Positions 8,026 through 13,086 of a DNA stretch of 13,086 bases are shown here, piece after piece. Source of the stretch: Bacteroidales bacterium Bact_20 (lineage in GTDB: Bacteria; Bacteroidota; Bacteroidia; Bacteroidales; DTU049). The notes beneath the pieces were generated by a model, which saw only the letters and a program-made list of their open reading frames with translations, was not told the origin of the DNA and did no database searches. Location of the stretch: positions 1-13,086 of the forward strand of contig LUZL01000241.1 in NCBI GenBank assembly GCA_001603615.1, given 5' to 3'. A program made the position numbers and the translations under genes. How positions within the stretch are numbered: the stretch's first letter is position 1; each line of letters starts with the position of its first letter.

Positions 8026-8610
8026 TCAAAGATTTTGTCCTAAAAAATTATTTATAATTTTCCTAGCTCTGTGCAGTTTACCTTTTACAGTTCCTATAGG
8101 CAAATTAAGCTCTTGGGCAATTTCTTCATACTTTTTTTCTTCGAAATAAAACTTTTCTATCAAAATACGATAATGCGGTTTTAGCAAAGAGATATAATTT
8201 TTGACAGCATTTTTTTCTTCTCTTTTAATTACAATATTATCTGGTTCATTTTTATTATCTTCTGCTATGTCATTTATAAAATTATTGCTACCATCGGATG
8301 TAATATCTGATTTGCAATTATTTAATACATTTTTTTTAGAATTACGTATATAGTCTATAGTATTATTTTTGGCAATAGTGTATATCCAGGTGCTAAATGC
8401 ATAATCAAAAGAATACATAGATAAATTGACAAATGCTTTATAAAAAGTCTCCATTAGTATATCCTCAGCTTCTATGCGATCTCCTATCATTTTGACAATA
8501 AAAAAATACAATCCATCTTTATAAAAATTCATTAAAGTAGCAAAGGCTATGCTATCACCTTGCTTTGCTTTACTCACTAGCTCATCTATGTATTTTTTAT
8601 CTTTATTCAT
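8026..8610 (-). CDS. ECF-type RNA polymerase sigma-70 factor
   Basis: It directs RNA polymerase to a specific, unknown set of promoters. The 194 residues show sigma region 2 at about 22-95 (AEDILMETFYKAFVNL at 48-63, then STWIYTIAKNNTIDYIRN at 73-90). A variable linker rich in Asn and Asp follows at about 96-130. Region 4 at about 140-190 holds the helix-turn-helix YEEIAQELNLPIGTVKGKLH (161-180). No region 1 or 3 is present, which defines the ECF group. It lies 16 bp behind the GT2 gene and probably shares its transcript. No anti-sigma factor gene is next to it: the downstream neighbour is the glycogen fusion, and upstream is the glycosyltransferase. It ends with TGA. Confidence 0.93.
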   Translation of the reverse strand: MNKDKKYIDELVSKAKQGDSIAFATLMNFYKDGLYFFIVKMIGDRIEAEDILMETFYKAFVNLSMYSFDYAFSTWIYTIAKNNTIDYIRNSKKNVLNNCKSDITSDGSNNFINDIAEDNKNEPDNIVIKREEKNAVKNYISLLKPHYRILIEKFYFEEKKYEEIAQELNLPIGTVKGKLHRARKIINNFLGQNL

Positions 8611-8626
8611 AAATAAATAACTAAAT

Positions 8627-9748
8627 TTATTTCCATTTATTTTTTTTATTAAAAATACTTATAATATAAAAAATAGATAATACTAAAGAACTCACAAAAT
8701 CTAATATTGGAGAAAATAGTATCAATTTTTTTTCTTGTAAATTATGATTAATTTTATATAATATCAATATTTGTATTACTACTTTTAATATAAATATGCA
8801 TATAGCAAATAAATATGCTTTTAACACAACAATTTGCAAAATTATTAGTAGGGGAAGTAATATTTCTAGTAGATGAAAAAGCCCCAAATAAATAGAAGCG
8901 TCTAATTTGTATAATGAAGAACTTCTGAAATGACGTTTTTTTTGTATAAAATATTTCTTTAATGTATTTGGAACCTTAGAAATTGTGTGTGCTTGAGGAT
9001 CTATGCAAATAGCAGTATTTTTGTTGTTAGCGGCCTCTTTAATAAATAAATCATCATCACCAGAGTTGATATGCATATGATTAGCAAAGCCTTTCACTTT
9101 AAAAAATAATTCTTTTTTGTAAGAAAGATTTCTACCTACCCCCATGTATGGAAATCCCCAAAGTGCTGCTGAAAAATACATAACTGAATGAATAAATGTA
9201 TCCCAGCGAATCAGACTATTTAAAAAACCTTTCTTTTTTTCATATTTACCATAGCCCAAAACGATTTCAGTATCTTGAGAATATGACTCTATCATTTTCA
9301 TCAACCATTTATCTGACGCTGGTTTGCAATCTGCATCAGTTAATAATAGATATTCATGCTTTGCATTTTTTATTCCAATTGATAAAGGGAATTTTTTGCC
9401 TCTATATGAGTTAATTATATTATTATCTAACTTTAAATAATTTATATTTGGATAAATATTTTTAAAATGACAGATCACATCCTCAGTATCATCAGTAGAG
9501 TTATCATCTACTACTAGTACTTCGTAGGCAACAGGATAATTTTGCTCACAAATGAATGGTAAATTATTTTTCAGATTAAAACTCTCATCTTTAGCTACTA
9601 TTATGATGCTAGCAGGAGGATATGTATTATTGATCTTTGGTCTATAAAAAGCTAAACGTACAAATATCACTAAGTAATAGATAATAATCAAAAAAAAGAC
9701 AATTAACAAACAGATTGTCAATGGATTAGTTAAAAATATCGCATTCAT
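8627..9748 (-). CDS. Membrane-anchored family 2 glycosyltransferase
   Basis: It probably transfers a sugar from a nucleotide-sugar donor to a membrane-associated acceptor for an envelope or extracellular glycan; donor and acceptor are unknown. Residues about 10-33 are a membrane segment. The GT-A domain follows: ASIIIVAKDESFNL (46-59), VLVVDDNSTDDTED (78-91), the metal-binding TDADC (137-141), and GDDD (230-233), the likely catalytic acid region. QKKRHF (269-274) sits where processive enzymes carry QxxRW. Three or so hydrophobic segments make up about 285-370. The layout resembles poly-GlcNAc or hyaluronan synthase-like GT2 proteins, but the tryptophan of QxxRW is replaced by Phe, so processivity is uncertain. 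It leads a two-gene operon with the ECF sigma factor (16-bp gap). The -7 element lies only 7 nt before ATG and no later Met is plausible (next at residue 149), so the mRNA may be nearly leaderless. Confidence 0.88.
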   Translation of the reverse strand: MNAIFLTNPLTICLLIVFFLIIIYYLVIFVRLAFYRPKINNTYPPASIIIVAKDESFNLKNNLPFICEQNYPVAYEVLVVDDNSTDDTEDVICHFKNIYPNINYLKLDNNIINSYRGKKFPLSIGIKNAKHEYLLLTDADCKPASDKWLMKMIESYSQDTEIVLGYGKYEKKKGFLNSLIRWDTFIHSVMYFSAALWGFPYMGVGRNLSYKKELFFKVKGFANHMHINSGDDDLFIKEAANNKNTAICIDPQAHTISKVPNTLKKYFIQKKRHFRSSSLYKLDASIYLGLFHLLEILLPLLIILQIVVLKAYLFAICIFILKVVIQILILYKINHNLQEKKLILFSPILDFVSSLVLSIFYIISIFNKKNKWK

Positions 9749-9755
9749 AATGCAG

Positions 9756-9763
9756 CAAAATTA
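9756..9763 (-). promoter_or_regulatory. Putative -7 promoter element for the GT2-sigma operon
   Basis: The minus strand reads TAATTTTG followed by C, the same sequence found before secG. It is only 7 nt from the GT2 ATG, which implies a leader of very few nucleotides. No -33 TTG is seen at 19-21 nt upstream. Confidence 0.4.
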
Positions 9764-9791
9764 CAAATAGATATTTAATTGATGTGTATAA

Positions 9792-10121
9792 ATGTTGAAA
9801 AAATTAATATTTATTCAAAATATTGAAGCAATAAGCTTTGAAAAAAATATCACTCTCTATCCTTCTAATAAATTCTATAAATACTTAAAAGATGCCACTG
9901 TAGGTAAACTAATAGGGCCTTTGCCATCAGATAATGGACAAGTCATGTTCATTATAATAGAAAAAACTCCTGAAAAAATCAAATCATATAATGAGGTAAA
10001 AGATATATGCTACAATGCTGTAATAAATGAGAAAAAGAATACACTAGATAAATTATTTTATCAAAAAATATTAAAAGACTATCCAATAATTCTAAATAAG
10101 GATTTTTTTAATAAACACTAA
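9792..10121 (+). CDS. Small protein like the C-terminal tail of a PpiC/SurA isomerase; possible remnant
   Basis: The 109 residues include VGKLIGPLPSDNGQVMFII (37-55), followed by EKTPEKIKSYNEVKDI and an acidic/basic helix that ends KILKDYPIILN (92-102). This order (G-x-x-I-G-P-x-x-x-x-x-G strand, KxxE linker, ev-x-x-i helix, then lr-x-y-x-i-x-x-N) is like the end of parvulin-type peptidyl-prolyl isomerases of Bacteroidota. The rest of the PpiC domain and any signal peptide are missing. An in-frame TAA directly precedes the ATG, so it does not extend leftward. It is transcribed away from GT2 (43-bp gap) and towards pheT (10-bp gap between stops). No good promoter element precedes it. It is either a decayed 3' end of a chaperone gene or a small gene of its own; the similarity is judged by eye. 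Confidence 0.45.
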   Translation: MLKKLIFIQNIEAISFEKNITLYPSNKFYKYLKDATVGKLIGPLPSDNGQVMFIIIEKTPEKIKSYNEVKDICYNAVINEKKNTLDKLFYQKILKDYPIILNKDFFNKH

Positions 10122-10131
10122 TGTACCAATT

Positions 10132-12591
10132 TTATCCTCGTAGAACTATACCTAATTGAGTATTCAACGCATCAATGATTTTTTTCATTATATTATCTAT
10201 TTCCTCATCAGTGAAGGTAGATTGTTTTTTTTCAAAAATTATGCTAATTGCGTATGATATTTTACCAGCAGGCAGATTTGCACCATCATATACATCGAAC
10301 AGATTTACTTCTTTTACATACTTGGGAGCTACCTTATAAATGACATCTTTAATATTATGAAAAGTAACATCAGAACTCAAAAGCAGAGACAAATCACGTC
10401 TTACGATTGGAAATTTATTGGGCTCTATATATTTAATAGTAGTTTGTGTAGCTAAATCATATAATTTTTCCACATTGATTTCAGCATAAAATACGGGCTC
10501 ATCAATATCAAAATATTTCAATACTTCATCTCTCACTTCGCCAATAGTAGATAAGGATATATTTTCTGTGGTTATTTCAAAAGAATTTACTAAAAACCCA
10601 TTTTCTTTTTCTTTATAATCTAATTGTTTATTTTTAATATGTTGGTATAATAAATTTTCAACGATAGATTTTATATCAAAAAGATCAATAGTATTAGATT
10701 TGTATTTCCAATTTTCTGCAAAGAGGCTACCAGTCATCCATAAAGCTAATTGATTAGTTTCTATGAATTTTTCTTTTACATCTTGGGCTTGTTCATTTTT
10801 AATTTGATAAACTTTAGCAAACTCAAAAAATAATAGATTTTTTTGTTGTCTATTAAGGTTATATGCTAGAGATCTGAGCCCACCAAAAAGCAGTGATGGA
10901 CGAAGTATATTTAGTTCTCTACTAATAGGATTTAATACTTTTACATATTTATCCTCTGATAGTATATTAAAATGTTTATAATCGTTTTCTGATTCTAGGC
11001 TATTATTCATTATTTCGGTAAAACCTTCTGCTTTTAACTTTAGAGATATATTATAAGTAAAATTATGATATGAAGATTTATATGAATTAATAGAATAATC
11101 CACTCGCTTAGGACTATTGATTTTATCAAATCCTGCGATACGAATTAGCTCCTCAGCAATATCTACTGGCTGTTTAACATCAACCTTTGCCATAGGCACT
11201 TTCACAGTTAGATTATTTTCATTTTCATCTAATAGATTAAAATTCAAATCCAAAAGAATTTTTTTTGCATTTTCTTTAGCAATAGCAGTACCGAGGAACT
11301 TATTTGTTTTATCAAGATTAAAGGTAATAATATCTGGATAAATGTCTTTACCAATAACTTCTATCATATTGCTAGATAAATCTCCACCAGCTATATCTTG
11401 TATGAGCTTAGCAGCTCTTTGGAGTGCAAAAACTATTATACTATAATCTGCACCTCGTTCATAACGATATGCAGCCTCAGTGTGCAGATTATGTCTGCGA
11501 GCAGATTTGCGAATATATGAAGGATTGAAAAAAGCACTTTCAATGAAAACAGTTTTAGTATTTTCAGTAACGCCACTATCTATACCGCCCATTATACCAG
11601 CCATACACATTGGCTCTTCAGCATTGCAAATCATCAAATCTTCATTAGATAGCACTCTTTCTACACCATCTAGAAATTTGAATTTCATACCTTCATTAGC
11701 AGTTTTCACTATTACTTGATGTCCTTTTATTTTGTCATAATCAAAAATGTGCAATGGCTGACCTATCTCCATCATTACATATTGAGAAATATCTACAATA
11801 TTATTAATGCTTTTCATTCCCCATGCGTTTAGATAGTTTTTTAGCCACAGTGGACTTTCTTTTACAGAAACATTATCTATAACTACACCGCAGTATTTAG
11901 GGCAAGCTTCAGTATTATCAATTTTAATGGAAATAGGCAATTGTCTAGTTGGATTAATATCTACTATTTCTGGGAGCAAAAATTTATAACCTATTTGTGG
12001 AAATCTCTGATTGAGAGCAGCATATATATCTCGAGCTATTCCCAGATGAGAGGTAGCATCAGCTCTGTTTGGTGTCAACCCTATTTGATAAATAGTATCT
12101 TTATAGATATAATCTTTGAAAACGACACTAGCTTTTTCACCAACCATAATATCATTAGATAAAACTAATATCCCTGCATGAGAGCTACCGATGCCTAGTT
12201 CATCCTCTGCACATATCATCCCATTACTTTCTATACCACGAATTTTAGATTTTTTTAGTTTTACCCATTCATTGCCGAAGTGCACGTATGATCCAGGTAA
12301 AGCCACTACTACCTTTTGCCCTTCAGCTACATTGGGAGCCCCACAAACAATTGTTAATGGACTTACATTCCCTATATTTACTAAAGTTTTGTGTAAATGA
12401 TCTGTACCTTCTATTTTTTCTACCTGAATAACCTCACCGATTACCATATTATCCATCTGCCCAGGTATACTTTCGTATTCTGTTATTTGCTCTACCTCTA
12501 GACCTACAGAGTTTAAAATATCATATAGTATATCATTATTTATGTTCCAAGGATTTATAAATTTTTTCAGTAATTCTACAGAGACTATCAT
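10132..12591 (-). CDS. pheT: Phenylalanyl-tRNA synthetase beta subunit
   Basis: With PheS (not in the window) it forms the alpha2-beta2 enzyme that charges tRNA-Phe; the beta chain binds tRNA and edits Tyr-tRNA. The 819 residues carry the full bacterial domain order. The N-terminus is MIVSVELLKKFI. The EMAP-like tRNA-binding domain spans about 42-155 (IVCGAPNVAEGQKVV at 81-95, IRGIESNGMICAEDELG at 117-133). LTPNRADATSHLGIARD (172-188) comes next, then the B3/4 editing domain at about 215-395 (GGIDSGVT at 335-342). B5 lies at about 415-490, where D471, D477, E480 and E481 mark the usual metal-site segment. The catalytic-like core is at about 495-705 and the C-terminal FDX-ACB domain at about 725-818 (FPIVRRDLSLLL, 727-738). 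Length and motifs are those of an intact gene. PheS is not adjacent, as is common in Bacteroidota. It is divergent from secG. Confidence 0.97.
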   Translation of the reverse strand: MIVSVELLKKFINPWNINNDILYDILNSVGLEVEQITEYESIPGQMDNMVIGEVIQVEKIEGTDHLHKTLVNIGNVSPLTIVCGAPNVAEGQKVVVALPGSYVHFGNEWVKLKKSKIRGIESNGMICAEDELGIGSSHAGILVLSNDIMVGEKASVVFKDYIYKDTIYQIGLTPNRADATSHLGIARDIYAALNQRFPQIGYKFLLPEIVDINPTRQLPISIKIDNTEACPKYCGVVIDNVSVKESPLWLKNYLNAWGMKSINNIVDISQYVMMEIGQPLHIFDYDKIKGHQVIVKTANEGMKFKFLDGVERVLSNEDLMICNAEEPMCMAGIMGGIDSGVTENTKTVFIESAFFNPSYIRKSARRHNLHTEAAYRYERGADYSIIVFALQRAAKLIQDIAGGDLSSNMIEVIGKDIYPDIITFNLDKTNKFLGTAIAKENAKKILLDLNFNLLDENENNLTVKVPMAKVDVKQPVDIAEELIRIAGFDKINSPKRVDYSINSYKSSYHNFTYNISLKLKAEGFTEIMNNSLESENDYKHFNILSEDKYVKVLNPISRELNILRPSLLFGGLRSLAYNLNRQQKNLLFFEFAKVYQIKNEQAQDVKEKFIETNQLALWMTGSLFAENWKYKSNTIDLFDIKSIVENLLYQHIKNKQLDYKEKENGFLVNSFEITTENISLSTIGEVRDEVLKYFDIDEPVFYAEINVEKLYDLATQTTIKYIEPNKFPIVRRDLSLLLSSDVTFHNIKDVIYKVAPKYVKEVNLFDVYDGANLPAGKISYAISIIFEKKQSTFTDEEIDNIMKKIIDALNTQLGIVLRG

Positions 12592-12620
12592 AAGTATTTT
12601 AATTTTTTAATAATTAAATG

Positions 12621-12628
12621 CAAAATTC
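12621..12628 (-). promoter_or_regulatory. Putative -7 promoter element for pheT (one mismatch)
   Basis: The minus strand reads GAATTTTG followed by C, one mismatch from TAnnTTTG, 29 nt before the pheT ATG. No clear -33 box. Supported mainly by its similarity to the secG and GT2 elements. Confidence 0.3.
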
Positions 12629-12636
12629 AATAATTT

Positions 12637-12688
12637 TTTTTACTTGAGAAATTTTTTAAAAGGTGAAAACAAAAAATTTAAGTAAAAA
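12637..12688. repeat. Long AT-rich hairpin between pheT and secG
   Basis: TTTTTACTT (12637-12645) pairs with AAGTAAAAA (12680-12688), and AAATTTTTT (12649-12657) pairs with AAAAAATTT (12671-12679). The result is two perfect 9-bp stems separated by a GAG bulge, with a 13-nt loop. It lies between the two divergent -7 elements and upstream of both, where an operator or cruciform could affect both genes. It may also be a chance product of A/T runs. Confidence 0.4.
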
Positions 12689-12722
12689 TAGAAAAATTAT
12701 TTTTTTAATGAAAAAATAAATG

Positions 12723-12730
12723 TAATTTTG
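12723..12730 (+). promoter_or_regulatory. Putative -7 promoter element for secG
   Basis: The plus strand reads TAATTTTG followed by C, an exact TAnnTTTG match, 18 nt before the secG ATG at 12749. A T-run lies near the -33 position but no TTG. An earlier ATG at 12741 is followed at once by TAA and cannot start secG. Confidence 0.45.
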
Positions 12731-12748
12731 CAAAAATATAATGTAAAA

Positions 12749-13086
12749 ATGGGTGGAGCAGTTGTTACTTTTATGATAATAGCTATTATTGTTGCTATTT
12801 TATGGTGTATAATTATTTTAATACAAAATCCTAAAGCTGGGTTTGCTGCTAATTTTTCTGTAGCTAATACAATGTTTGGAGCTAGAGAATCTGCAAATAA
12901 ATTAGAAAAAGCTACATGGATAATGGCAGTGATTATATTAGTATTATCTATTGCATCAGCATTAGTAGTACCTAAAGGTGAGCAAGTGCAAGGTAGCAAA
13001 GTTAAGCAAGCTGTCGAGCAAACTCAAACTCCTATTAATATACCACAGAGTCCTTCTCCTATAGCACCTCAAATACCAGAAGAAGG
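12749..13086 (+). CDS. secG: Preprotein translocase subunit SecG (3' end outside window)
   Basis: SecG is the small accessory subunit of the SecYEG channel in the inner membrane and assists SecA-driven protein export. The 112 visible residues show a first membrane helix at about 5-25, then ILIQNPKAGFAANF (22-35), the family signature that is usually LIQxxKGGG. NTMFGARESANKLEKATWI (40-58) follows, and a second membrane helix covers about 56-74. After it comes a Gln/Pro-rich tail that continues past the right edge, as in other Bacteroidota SecG proteins. The second and third glycines of the KGGG motif are replaced by G-F-A, a mild deviation. The ATG at 12749 is chosen because the ATG at 12741 is followed directly by TAA. 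No Shine-Dalgarno is present. Confidence 0.93.
   Translation, partial: MGGAVVTFMIIAIIVAILWCIIILIQNPKAGFAANFSVANTMFGARESANKLEKATWIMAVIILVLSIASALVVPKGEQVQGSKVKQAVEQTQTPINIPQSPSPIAPQIPEE

Noticed and set aside
12592..12720. Leader-peptide attenuator or T-box for pheT
   Set aside because: No Phe-rich leader ORF and no T-box core sequence is visible on the minus strand before the pheT start.
12697..12999. Minus-strand open frame of 100 codons opposite secG
   Set aside because: It is antisense to a clear SecG coding sequence, has low-complexity Ile/Thr/Ala composition, and would run through the secG promoter.

Overview
The window looks like chromosome from a very AT-rich member of the Bacteroidota, probably of the Cytophagia type. 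I base this on protein families, on almost no Shine-Dalgarno sequences, on Lys/Asn/Ile-rich proteins, and on a -7 promoter element of the Bacteroidota type (TAnnTTTG) that recurs upstream of most genes or operons. The genus cannot be told from sequence alone. Nearly every gene lies on the minus strand; the exceptions are a small orphan gene and secG.

Layout from left to right. (1) 1-459: the N-terminal 153 residues of an IS1595-type transposase, cut by the window edge, followed by a perfect 17-bp hairpin terminator. (2) 614-3246: a two-gene operon encoding the lysine-ketoglutarate reductase and saccharopine dehydrogenase halves of the saccharopine lysine-degradation route, which animals and plants carry as one fused protein. 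(3) 3247-3665: a non-coding stretch whose right half is a degenerate C/T-rich octamer array of about 17 units. It is strikingly GC-rich for this genome and is G-quadruplex-capable on the strand that would be transcribed as the 3' UTR of the next gene. (4) 3666-7901: a 1411-residue natural fusion of a eukaryote-type (GT3) glycogen synthase with an alpha-glucan phosphorylase (GT35), so glycogen synthesis and breakdown sit in one polypeptide. (5) 8026-9748: a membrane GT2 glycosyltransferase followed by an ECF sigma factor, in one operon. (6) 9792-10121: a small plus-strand ORF that resembles the C-terminal tail of a parvulin (PpiC/SurA) chaperone-isomerase and may be a remnant. (7) 10132-12591: pheT, the phenylalanyl-tRNA synthetase beta chain. 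(8) 12749 to the edge: secG, divergent from pheT across a spacer with a long AT hairpin.

The genes are a mix of housekeeping (pheT, secG), central storage and amino-acid metabolism (glycogen, lysine) and envelope or regulatory functions (GT2, sigma factor). No phage, CRISPR or tRNA gene is visible. The most unusual items are the octamer array behind the glycogen gene, the synthase-phosphorylase fusion itself, and the isolated PpiC-like tail.
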